This document shows, piece after piece, positions 1 to 5,442 of a stretch of DNA of 12,885 nt. Within the stretch, counting starts at the first letter, position 1; every line of letters begins with the position of its first letter. The position numbers and the translations under genes are program-made. A model generated the notes under the pieces. That model did no database searches. It worked only from the letters and a program-made list of their open reading frames with translations, and had not been told where the DNA came from. Source of the stretch: Methanobacteriota archaeon (GTDB lineage: Archaea > Thermoplasmatota > DTKX01 > GCA-020343715); NCBI GenBank assembly GCA_030594725.1, contig JAUVEQ010000037.1, positions 1 to 12,885 on the forward strand. Direction: 5' to 3'.

Positions 1-636
1 ATGTTGGCAAGGGGTACTCCATGGTTTATCACAATACCACCGGCCCTGCTGGCCCTTACGGCCGTCGTGATGGCGGCCGGGGCGCTCACCGTGGCCTGGT
101 GGAGCCTCCTGGCCGTGGCATTACTGTCGATGCTGTCCTTCCTGGGCATCTACTTCTTCCGCGACCCCGAACGGACCGTCGGCGAGGGCCTCGTGGCGCC
201 CTGCCACGGTCGCGTCCTGGGAGTGGACGAGGAGGGGGACCGGGTCCGGGTGAGCACCTTCATGGGACCGATGGACGTCCATGTGATCCGGGCACCATTG
301 AAGGGCAAGGTGGTGTCCATGGAGCGGGGCGGGAGCGGTTTCCACCGGGCCGACACGACGGAGGCGGGGCACAACGTCCAGCTGGCGATCGACCTCCATG
401 GCGGTCCGGAGGACTTCACCGTGGTGATGGTCTCGGGATGGTTCGCCCGTCGCATCGTTCCCCACATCGCACCGGGCGATACCGTGGAACGGGGGTCGAG
501 GATCGGTCTCATAAGGTTCGGTTCCCGGGTGGATGTGCTGGTGCCCAAGGACGAATATCGGATAACGGTGGGGCCAGGGACCCGGGTCCGGGCCGGCTCC
601 AGCTCCTTGGGGGTGAGGCTCGATGCGGATAATTGA
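1..636 (+). CDS. asd: Archaetidylserine decarboxylase (short PSD family)
   Basis: Predicted membrane enzyme that decarboxylates archaetidylserine to archaetidylethanolamine, using a pyruvoyl group made by self-cleavage. The 211-residue product fits the short phosphatidylserine decarboxylase family. Two hydrophobic helices lie near residues 9-28 and 32-52, followed by the family motif YFFRDPER (51-58), MDVHV with the expected catalytic His94, and IRFGSR (171-176), where cleavage before Ser175 would create the pyruvoyl chain. A clear oddity is APCHG at 66-70 where the family normally reads PADG; that Asp belongs to the Asp-His-Ser triad needed for self-cleavage. The ATG is the first base of the window, so a longer N-terminus cannot be excluded, but the length is normal. 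It overlaps the next gene, archaetidylserine synthase, by 14 bp, which places the two enzymes of one pathway together. The family call is firm; activity is inferred. Confidence 0.9.
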   Translation: MLARGTPWFITIPPALLALTAVVMAAGALTVAWWSLLAVALLSMLSFLGIYFFRDPERTVGEGLVAPCHGRVLGVDEEGDRVRVSTFMGPMDVHVIRAPLKGKVVSMERGGSGFHRADTTEAGHNVQLAIDLHGGPEDFTVVMVSGWFARRIVPHIAPGDTVERGSRIGLIRFGSRVDVLVPKDEYRITVGPGTRVRAGSSSLGVRLDADN

Positions 637-1357
637 CATGGTCTCCATCGCCGACGCCTTCACCATCCTGAACGCCCTGCTGGGTTTCTCTGCCATCATC
701 GCAGCTATCGAGGGCCACCTGGAACTGGCCTACCTTCTGGTGGTGCTGGCCGTTCTGGCCGATGGGCTGGATGGCATGGTCGCCCGACGGTTCGGCAGCA
801 AATGGATGATCGGCGATTTCCTTGACATAATGGCGGACACCGCCTCCTTTGCGGTGGCGCCCTCGGTGCTGCTTTGGCTCACCTATCGCGACGGCCTTGG
901 GGACCCGACCTTGGGGCTCACCGTCGCCCAGGGACAGGTCCTAATCTTCTTCACTTGCACCGTCGTCATCACCTTCGGGGTCCTGCGCCTCGCCCGGTTC
1001 TGCTTCGAATCCGGGAACGAGGGCTCGGAGCTGTTCTTCACGGGCCTTCCCGTCCCGGCCACGGCCCTGCTGATCGTCACCATGCTCCTCATGGGATGGC
1101 CGGGTATCCTGGTCATCATCCTTACCGTGATCGCATCGGTGATGATGGTCTCCGACCTCAAGTACCCGAAGGCGCGTGGTAGGCTGGGCAAGATCGTGGG
1201 TCTACTGGGCTTCCTGCTGGTGATCACGACCCTGGCCGGTGAACCCCTCGAGATCGTGAGCGAGTTCATGATGTACCTGACGTTCTCCGCCATCTTCCTC
1301 TACATGTTCCTCGGACCCTTCTCCAAGGGCACGGTGGACGAGTACATAGAGGCGTGA
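623..1357 (+). CDS. pssA: Archaetidylserine synthase (CDP-alcohol phosphatidyltransferase)
   Basis: Integral membrane enzyme expected to condense CDP-archaeol with L-serine, giving archaetidylserine, the substrate of the overlapping upstream decarboxylase. The full CDP-alcohol phosphotransferase signature is present: Asp47, Asp50-Gly51, Ala54-Arg55, Gly64, Asp68 and Asp72, spaced D-x2-DG-x2-AR-x8-G-x3-D-x3-D. A GLPVPA stretch at 141-146 is typical of the serine-using PssA branch. About six to eight hydrophobic segments fill the 244 residues. I chose the ATG at 623 because GGGGTGAG at 609-616 lies 6 nt upstream; the alternative ATG at 638 has no such site. The 14-bp overlap with asd suggests translational coupling. 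Serine rather than inositol or glycerol as substrate is inferred from the subfamily motif and the neighbour. Confidence 0.92.
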   Translation: MRIIDMVSIADAFTILNALLGFSAIIAAIEGHLELAYLLVVLAVLADGLDGMVARRFGSKWMIGDFLDIMADTASFAVAPSVLLWLTYRDGLGDPTLGLTVAQGQVLIFFTCTVVITFGVLRLARFCFESGNEGSELFFTGLPVPATALLIVTMLLMGWPGILVIILTVIASVMMVSDLKYPKARGRLGKIVGLLGFLLVITTLAGEPLEIVSEFMMYLTFSAIFLYMFLGPFSKGTVDEYIEA

Positions 1358-1398
1358 TGTTGGCCATTGGCCAGAGGCTCCGACGTGGAGGCACAAGG

Positions 1399-1408
1399 GT
1401 AAATACTC
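1399..1408 (+). promoter_or_regulatory. Weak TATA-like element for THEP1-trm1
   Basis: GTAAATACTC is the only A/T-rich stretch in the 135-bp gap. It would place a transcription start near 1428-1430, inside the hairpin. The match to the archaeal TATA consensus is poor, and the upstream GCACAAGG is only loosely BRE-like. Confidence 0.3.
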
Positions 1409-1413
1409 AGTAC

Positions 1414-1444
1414 CGCGTTACCCGGTCTTCGTTCCGGGAACGCG
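1414..1444 (+). other. Strong imperfect inverted repeat / RNA hairpin
   Basis: Left arm CGCGTT-A-CCCGG (1414-1425) pairs with right arm CCGGGAACGCG (1434-1444). This gives 11 base pairs with a single bulged A at 1420 and an 8-nt loop TCTTCGTT (1426-1433). It lies about 50 nt upstream of the THEP1 start and, if the TATA-like sequence at 1400-1407 is real, across the likely transcription start. It could be a structured 5' leader, an operator, or the end of the pssA transcript, although no T-run follows it. The pairing is seen directly; the role is unknown. Confidence 0.6.
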
Positions 1445-1492
1445 ATGGTCTACTCACCAGGCCCAATGCCGTCCCCGCCCAAGGTGTGACCG

Positions 1493-2047
1493 ATGGCCAA
1501 GTCCGTAAAGATAGGCATCACGGGCCTCCCCGGCGCAGGGAAGACCGAGGCCCTCTTGAAAGTTATCGAGATGCTCGAGGTGGACGGCCATACCGTCGGC
1601 GGTATGTTGACCACACCCATCTACGAGCGGGGCAAGAAGATCGGCTTCGAGGTCATGGACTGGCACTCCAAGCGGATGGGCATATTCGCCCACAGGGACT
1701 ACGAGACGCCGATCAAGATCGGCAGCATGTTCGTCGCCATCGACGTGCTCAACGAGATAGGGGTCCCGTCGATCGATTGGGCCACCGCGAACGCGGACAT
1801 CATCGTCATCGACGAGGTGGGCAAGATGGAGGTGGAGAGCGAGACCTTCATCAAGGCCGTCAAGCTGGCGCTGGAAGCGGCCAAACCCCTGATCCTCACG
1901 CTCCACAAGAAGTCGCGCAATCCCCTCCTCCAGGACATCCGCCGTCGCGACGACGTGCGCATCCTGGAGGTGACGCCCATAAACCGCAACCTCCTCCCGT
2001 ACAAGATCATCTCCCTCCTCAAGACAGAGCTCAAGACACCCAAGTGA
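1493..2047 (+). CDS. THEP1-type nucleoside triphosphatase
   Basis: A 184-residue P-loop NTPase of the THEP1 (NTPase_1) family, known to hydrolyse ATP, GTP and other nucleoside triphosphates slowly in vitro; its cellular role is unsettled. The Walker A motif GLPGAGKT is at residues 11-18. The Walker B region IIVIDEVGKME at 103-113 carries the family's DE(V/I)GKME signature. It is a soluble protein of the usual family length. The ATG follows AGGTGTGA (1482-1489) by 3 nt, a good archaeal ribosome-binding site. Its TGA lies inside the GTGA that starts trm1, so the two are almost certainly co-translated. The link to a tRNA methyltransferase hints at an RNA or nucleotide role, but that is inference from position only. 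Confidence 0.93.
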   Translation: MAKSVKIGITGLPGAGKTEALLKVIEMLEVDGHTVGGMLTTPIYERGKKIGFEVMDWHSKRMGIFAHRDYETPIKIGSMFVAIDVLNEIGVPSIDWATANADIIVIDEVGKMEVESETFIKAVKLALEAAKPLILTLHKKSRNPLLQDIRRRDDVRILEVTPINRNLLPYKIISLLKTELKTPK

Positions 2048-3177
2048 TCCCCGTGGAAGTTCCCGAGGACATTGAACTGGCGATAGTAAGGGAGGGCAGG
2101 GTCCAGGTCGAGGTACCTGTTGCATCCACCTCCTCCAGCAAGGGTCCAGCGAGGGCGGACACCCCCGTGTTCTACAATCCAGCCATGGAGCTGGCGAGGG
2201 ATGTCAGCGTGTCCCTGGTCAGGGCGACGGGATCCAGCTCCTGGCGGGTGCTCGACGGCCTTGCGGGCACCGGCATAAGGGGCGTCCGGTACGCCGTCGA
2301 GGGACCCTCCCTCCGGGAGGTGGTGCTCAACGACATCAATCCCGTGGCCGCGGCCCTTTGCCGCAAGAACCTTGATCGCAACGATGTGGCGTCGGGGCAG
2401 GTGACCCGGAGGCGTCTGGAATCGCTTCTCCTGGAGGACCGCTTCGACATGGTCGACGTCGACCCCTTCGGCTCGCCATCGGTCTTCCTGCCCGGCGCGG
2501 TCAGGGCGGTGAGGCGAGAGGGGATCATCGCCGTGACCGCCACCGACACTCCAGCCCTCTGCGGTTCGAAGCCCAGACCCTGCATCCGTCGGTACGGGGC
2601 CCGCCCATGGCGCGGGGACGCGATGCACGAGGTGGCGCTTCGCATCCTTGCGGGTGCCGTCGTCCGGGAGGCGGCCAGGGTGGACAAGGCCGCCGTTCCC
2701 GTGCTGTCCATGTCCGAGGACCACTTCGTGCGGGTGTTCCTCCGCGTGAGCGAGGGGGCCCGCAAGGCGGATGCCGTCCTGACATCCATGGGTTATGCCT
2801 GGGCCACCGACGAGGGTGGCATCGGCACGGGACCGGCACCCCCACCCCGGGCGGACCGCTGGGCGGGGCCCCTGTGGCTGGGTCATCTCCACGACCCGGA
2901 GACCCTCGGGATCATGGCCGCCGACGAGGGTCTGGAGCCCTCGAGGCGACACGCCCGCATGCTGGACCTATGGAGGGAGGAGGCCGAACTGCCCCCGCTG
3001 CTGATCGATGGCAACAGGTTGGCCAGCCGTATCGGGACCTCGACGCCCAGGATGGCCGACATATTGGAGGCGTTGCGCTCCAGGGGATATGCTGCTGGCA
3101 GGGCCCACACGAATCCGGTCGGCATCAAGACCGATGCACCCCTGGAGGAACTTGAGTCCATCTTCCGGGACCTGTAG
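2044..3177 (+). CDS. trm1: tRNA (guanine26-N2)-dimethyltransferase Trm1
   Basis: SAM-dependent enzyme that methylates N2 of G26 in tRNA. The predicted 377 residues match the archaeal family length (about 380). Motifs in order: FYNP (43-46), SAM-binding DGLAGTGIRG (71-80), catalytic DPFGSP with Asp140 (140-145), TATDTPALCG (165-174), C-terminal SEDHFVRVF (224-232) and GPLWLGHLHD (275-284), then a helical tail. I place the start at GTG 2044, in a GTGA overlap with the THEP1 stop; GTG 2053 is an alternative. The reading frame stays open upstream to 1354, but that part is THEP1 read out of frame. Oddity: between GY (250-251) and GPLW (275-278), where many Trm1 proteins have two Cys pairs binding zinc, there is no cysteine. 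The whole protein has three, at 106, 173 and 180. Confidence 0.93.
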   Translation: MIPVEVPEDIELAIVREGRVQVEVPVASTSSSKGPARADTPVFYNPAMELARDVSVSLVRATGSSSWRVLDGLAGTGIRGVRYAVEGPSLREVVLNDINPVAAALCRKNLDRNDVASGQVTRRRLESLLLEDRFDMVDVDPFGSPSVFLPGAVRAVRREGIIAVTATDTPALCGSKPRPCIRRYGARPWRGDAMHEVALRILAGAVVREAARVDKAAVPVLSMSEDHFVRVFLRVSEGARKADAVLTSMGYAWATDEGGIGTGPAPPPRADRWAGPLWLGHLHDPETLGIMAADEGLEPSRRHARMLDLWREEAELPPLLIDGNRLASRIGTSTPRMADILEALRSRGYAAGRAHTNPVGIKTDAPLEELESIFRDL

Positions 3178-3185
3178 ACGGGTGG

Positions 3186-3575
3186 CTAGGCTGCTCCGTC
3201 GTCGTCCGGTGGTGGCGCGCCCTCCGGGGCCTTATCCTGGTGCGCATCGCTGCCGTCCATGGCATCGAGACGTTCGATGATGCCGGCCAACAGCTCCTTG
3301 CACTCGCCTACCTCGACGCGCATCTCCATCATGTCCCTCTCGAAGGGAGTGAACTCACGGTAGGCCACGAGCCGGTATGCCAGGAACATGCCGATCACCA
3401 TGGCACCTATCATCGAGAGGAGCAGCACCCCTGCCCATGACCAGATGGCCTGGAAGTAGATGAAGAGGTTCTGACCGTAGAACAGGATCAGTATGTTCAG
3501 TGCCGAGAACAGGATGGCCATGATTATGATGAACACATACAGGCGCGGCAACCGGAACTCGAGGCTAGGCTTCAC
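3186..3575 (-). CDS. Two-helix membrane protein with cytoplasmic coiled coil, unknown function
   Basis: I recognise no family. The 129 residues hold two transmembrane helices (about 12-34 and 46-67), then a charged helical segment near 78-106 that looks like a coiled coil (ERDMMEMRVEVGECKELLAGIIERL region), and an acidic Pro/Asp-rich tail. The segment between helix 2 and the coil is rich in Arg and Lys (YRLVAYRE), so the tail is probably cytoplasmic. The start is GTG 3575, preceded by GGAGGGATATGA. It overlaps the end of the upstream sequon-rich gene by 11 bp, so the two are likely translated together and may act as a pair. The tail meets the trm1 stop head-on with an 8-bp gap. Confidence 0.8.
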   Translation of the reverse strand: MKPSLEFRLPRLYVFIIIMAILFSALNILILFYGQNLFIYFQAIWSWAGVLLLSMIGAMVIGMFLAYRLVAYREFTPFERDMMEMRVEVGECKELLAGIIERLDAMDGSDAHQDKAPEGAPPPDDDGAA

Positions 3576-4041
3576 TCATATCCCTCCATTCGGCCAGCAG
3601 AGTGTATGGGACCCTGTGCCGCTCGGCTTCATCATCACCCTCCTCCAGGACCCACAGGTACACGGTGTCAGGTGTCTCTATCGCGACCCGGACGGTACAG
3701 TTGTACATATAATGGTCGCCCTCTGTTATCACCGTGATGTTCAGGGTGAAGAGTGGGTCTGATATGTTCGTGTCCAAGGTGTACCGGTTCGTGGCGTTCA
3801 CGAAGAAGTCCTCCTCGTCAACGGTGTAGTTGATGTGGATCGAATCGTACCGATGCACTCCCACCGGGACGACGGTGACCAGGGTGGAGTTGTCCACGTA
3901 GTCCAAGACCACCTTCGGGATGGCACCGATCGGATTGCGGGGGTCCTGCTCGGTGTACTCCAGTGCCACCATCGCCAGGATGAGCAGGACTATTATTGCC
4001 ACGGGAACAAATAACACATAGCCGAAGACGCTGTCATGCAT
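3565..4041 (-). CDS. Small single-pass membrane protein with sequon-rich ectodomain, unknown function
   Basis: I recognise no family. From the ATG at 4041 the product has 158 residues: a short N-terminus, one hydrophobic helix (about 8-27), then a Thr/Val-rich domain predicted to be beta-sheet. Six N-glycosylation sequons lie at Asn51, 71, 82, 92, 101 and 114, so the domain is most likely outside the cell and glycosylated by the archaeal AglB system. An in-frame ATG at 4062 would add seven residues. I prefer 4041 because a TATA-like TTTAATATAT at 4070-4061 lies about 25 nt upstream and touches the 4062 codon, implying a leaderless message from about 4041. The short, Lys-poor N-terminus lacks an obvious class III pilin signal. 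Its stop overlaps the next gene by 11 bp. Confidence 0.78.
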   Translation of the reverse strand: MHDSVFGYVLFVPVAIIVLLILAMVALEYTEQDPRNPIGAIPKVVLDYVDNSTLVTVVPVGVHRYDSIHINYTVDEEDFFVNATNRYTLDTNISDPLFTLNITVITEGDHYMYNCTVRVAIETPDTVYLWVLEEGDDEAERHRVPYTLLAEWRDMSEA

Positions 4042-4060
4042 CGACGGCAAATCGCAGCCC

Positions 4061-4070
4061 ATATATTAAA
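4061..4070 (-). promoter_or_regulatory. TATA box of the sequon-rich protein gene, overlapping the upstream stop codon
   Basis: Read on the minus strand this is TTTAATATAT, a good archaeal TATA element. It contains the TAA stop (4068-4066) of the phosphopantoate--beta-alanine ligase gene. Its centre is about 25 nt from the ATG at 4041, the usual TATA-to-start distance, which fits a leaderless transcript. It would let the two small membrane genes be expressed separately from the coenzyme A gene. Confidence 0.55.
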
Positions 4071-4899
4071 TGCCTTCGCCAGGCCGCTCTCCGCCGAGGT
4101 CCTGGAGCCTCCTGGCTATCCGCTGGAGCGACCGGCCCAGGTTCGCGCCGTTGTCCCAGGACCCGACGACCGCCAGGAGGTCCTCATCAGTGGAGCGGGC
4201 TAGGTCCTCCGCCTCCTCCCAGATGGCGGGCAGGGCCCTGGTGAGCTCGTCCACGATGGTCACGTGGGCCTTCACGGAGGTCCTGGCCAGTGGGTTCAGG
4301 TCGATGGCGATGACCTGCCGGCCCCAATCCGCCAGGGCCTCGGCCCGGTCGCCATCCTCCAGGGGGATCAGCACCACGTCAGCCGAGCCCACGCCTCCCG
4401 TCGAGCACAGCCCCCGGGCGTGGTCGAGACCTGGGACCCTGATGTCCGGCGACTCGCCCAGCACCCCCTCGGCCCCGTTGGCCCTCAGGTGGTCGGCGAT
4501 GAGCCTCACCCTCTCCTCGGACCGATGGAACAGGTTCACCTCGATCACGAGGGGTGACGCGGACCCATCCCGCTCCCGTCGGAGCCCGGTGAGGCGTCGC
4601 TGCATCTCCACCACCTGGTCAGCTGCCAGGGCGGCGACGTTGCCGTTCACCGACACAACTGGATGGGTCGCGATCAGCAGCATGGCAGCAGAGATGCGTT
4701 CGGCCCGGCGGGCCTCGTCCGTGGTCCGTTCACCCAAGAGGTAGTCGAAGGCCTCACCCCGACCGTGGGCTATCAGCCCGGCCTCGGAGGTCAGGCCGCT
4801 GCGCACGCCCCCGACGAGGCGCTCCCGGGCCATCAAAGAGGCGTATCTCGGGTGGGAGGGAGGTATATCCGTCACGATACCCGAAGGGTCCAGGGTCAT
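4066..4899 (-). CDS. 4-phosphopantoate--beta-alanine ligase (archaeal PPS)
   Basis: ATP-dependent enzyme of the archaeal coenzyme A pathway that joins 4-phosphopantoate and beta-alanine to give 4'-phosphopantothenate, replacing bacterial PanC/CoaA. Family motifs run along the whole 277-residue product: IPPSHPRYASLMARE (12-26), GLIAHGRGEAFDYLLGE (41-57), PVVSVNGN (80-87), IEVNLFHRSEER (119-130), LIPLEDGDRAEAL (177-189) and IAIDLNPLARTSV (197-209), the last two being the hallmark segments. The ATG at 4899 has no close ribosome-binding site. An alternative is GTG 4875 (giving MTDIPPSHPRY), about 27 nt below a weak TATA-like CTTTAAT, which would be leaderless and would trim eight residues. It is divergent from the Roadblock gene. 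Confidence 0.95.
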   Translation of the reverse strand: MTLDPSGIVTDIPPSHPRYASLMARERLVGGVRSGLTSEAGLIAHGRGEAFDYLLGERTTDEARRAERISAAMLLIATHPVVSVNGNVAALAADQVVEMQRRLTGLRRERDGSASPLVIEVNLFHRSEERVRLIADHLRANGAEGVLGESPDIRVPGLDHARGLCSTGGVGSADVVLIPLEDGDRAEALADWGRQVIAIDLNPLARTSVKAHVTIVDELTRALPAIWEEAEDLARSTDEDLLAVVGSWDNGANLGRSLQRIARRLQDLGGERPGEGI

Positions 4900-4912
4900 T
4901 AAAGTTAGTTTC

Positions 4913-4926
4913 CATCACTCGTGATG
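4913..4926. promoter_or_regulatory. Perfect palindrome CATCAC-TC-GTGATG upstream of PPS
   Basis: Two perfect 6-bp half-sites around a 2-bp spacer, 13 bp upstream of the PPS ATG (4899) in the divergent promoter region. Its size and symmetry suit an operator for a dimeric regulator. A chance occurrence is also possible, because GTGAT resembles the ribosome-binding consensus. Confidence 0.4.
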
Positions 4927-4944
4927 TCCTGATTGAGAAGGGCG

Positions 4945-4960
4945 AGGAAAGTTATTTTAA
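4945..4960. promoter_or_regulatory. Divergent promoter core: BRE-TATA for the Roadblock gene, possibly bidirectional
   Basis: On the plus strand GGAAA (4946-4950) looks like a BRE and is followed by GTTATTTTAAC (4951-4961), a TATA-like element. That element is itself an inverted repeat (GTTA-TTT-TAAC), so it also reads as a TATA box on the minus strand towards PPS. The purine-rich BRE is only on the plus side, so the stronger direction should be towards the gene at 5019, with transcription starting near 4980. Confidence 0.5.
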
Positions 4961-4962
4961 CG

Positions 4963-4981
4963 GGTCGGCCAATTCCCGACC
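4963..4981. promoter_or_regulatory. Inverted repeat GGTCGG-N7-CCGACC just downstream of the TATA element
   Basis: A perfect 6-bp inverted repeat with a 7-bp spacer, filling the space between the TATA-like element (4951-4961) and the expected transcription start of the Roadblock gene near 4981. This position is typical of archaeal repressor sites that block polymerase recruitment. The repeat is seen; an operator role is inference. Confidence 0.4.
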
Positions 4982-5018
4982 AGACGGGGGAGCACAAGGG
5001 AGCAGGCGTGATTTTTCC

Positions 5019-5366
5019 ATGAGGGCAGATATGATAGAGAAGGGGTTGCGCGACCTACGTGAGGGCAACCCTGCGGTCCATTGGGCCATTATGGCTCGGG
5101 ACGGCGTGGTCCTCAAATCCGAACTTCCAGAGGGCGTGCACAACGAGACCTTCGCGATCATGTGCGCCACCATGCTCGGTGCCGCTCTGACCCTCAACTC
5201 GGAGTTCCCCGAGGGCGAGGTGGAGCGGATCGTCGTCGAGGCGGGCCGCTATCGGGTCATCGTCATCGGCCTGGACATCGAGAGGCTGATGGCCGTCATC
5301 GTGCCCAGGAACATGGACATGAGCTCCTTGCTGGTCTACATCCAGAAGATAATCAAGCAGGCATGA
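5019..5366 (+). CDS. Roadblock/LC7 domain protein
   Basis: A 115-residue stand-alone Roadblock/LC7 protein, a small alpha/beta fold that usually dimerises and, in archaea and bacteria, often works beside small GTPases or in motility and polarity complexes. Visible pattern: N-terminal helix (MRADMIEKGLRDLRE), strand-turn-strand HWAIMARDGVVLKSELPEG (21-39), central helix FAIMCATMLGAALTLNSEF (45-63), then strands VERIVVEAGRYRVIVIGL and a C-terminal helix (MSSLLVYIQKIIKQ). The ATG at 5019 follows AGGCGTGAT (5004-5012) by 6 nt. No GTPase gene is nearby, so the partner is unknown. It lies upstream of scpB with a 76-bp gap holding a weak promoter, so it is probably a separate or leading unit. Confidence 0.87.
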   Translation: MRADMIEKGLRDLREGNPAVHWAIMARDGVVLKSELPEGVHNETFAIMCATMLGAALTLNSEFPEGEVERIVVEAGRYRVIVIGLDIERLMAVIVPRNMDMSSLLVYIQKIIKQA

Positions 5367-5398
5367 TGGGGCCGACCACCCCCTGCAGGCACCGCAAC

Positions 5399-5408
5399 CT
5401 TCATTATC
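5399..5408 (+). promoter_or_regulatory. Possible TATA element for scpB
   Basis: CTTCATTATC is the A/T-richest part of the 76-bp gap before scpB. It would place the transcript start near 5430, shortly before the ribosome-binding site AGGTGGT (5433-5439), which sits 3 nt before the ATG at 5443. The match to the archaeal consensus is only moderate. Confidence 0.3.
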
Positions 5409-5442
5409 GCTTCAATGCATCCATCCAGACATAGGTGGTATC

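Larger units (their letters stand above)
1358..1492 (+). other. Intergenic leader before the THEP1 gene
   Basis: 135 bp without a gene. It holds a 7-bp tandem repeat TTGGCCA at 1360-1373 directly after the pssA stop, a weak TATA-like stretch TAAATACT at 1400-1407, the hairpin at 1414-1444, and the ribosome-binding site AGGTGTGA at 1482-1489 before the ATG at 1493. I saw no tRNA, no C/D-box pair and no convincing short ORF. It probably separates a lipid operon from a THEP1-trm1 operon. Confidence 0.5.

Noticed and set aside
1360..1373. Tandem TTGGCCA x2 after the pssA stop
   Set aside because: Only two 7-bp units; too short to call an attachment site or terminator, and no T-run follows.
1354..2043. 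In-frame 230-codon extension upstream of trm1, giving a 607-residue frame
   Set aside because: It overlaps THEP1 on the same strand in another frame, has Arg/Gly/Pro/His-rich composition typical of GC-rich shadow frames, and the Trm1 family length fits the GTG at 2044.
1699..2952. Minus-strand open frame of 417 codons
   Set aside because: It lies entirely opposite THEP1 and trm1, whose products have clear family motifs; its translation has no recognisable domain.
4900..5018. Possible C/D-box small RNA (GTGATGT and CTGA close together)
   Set aside because: The two boxes are only a few bases apart, leaving no room for a guide; more likely part of the palindrome and promoter region.
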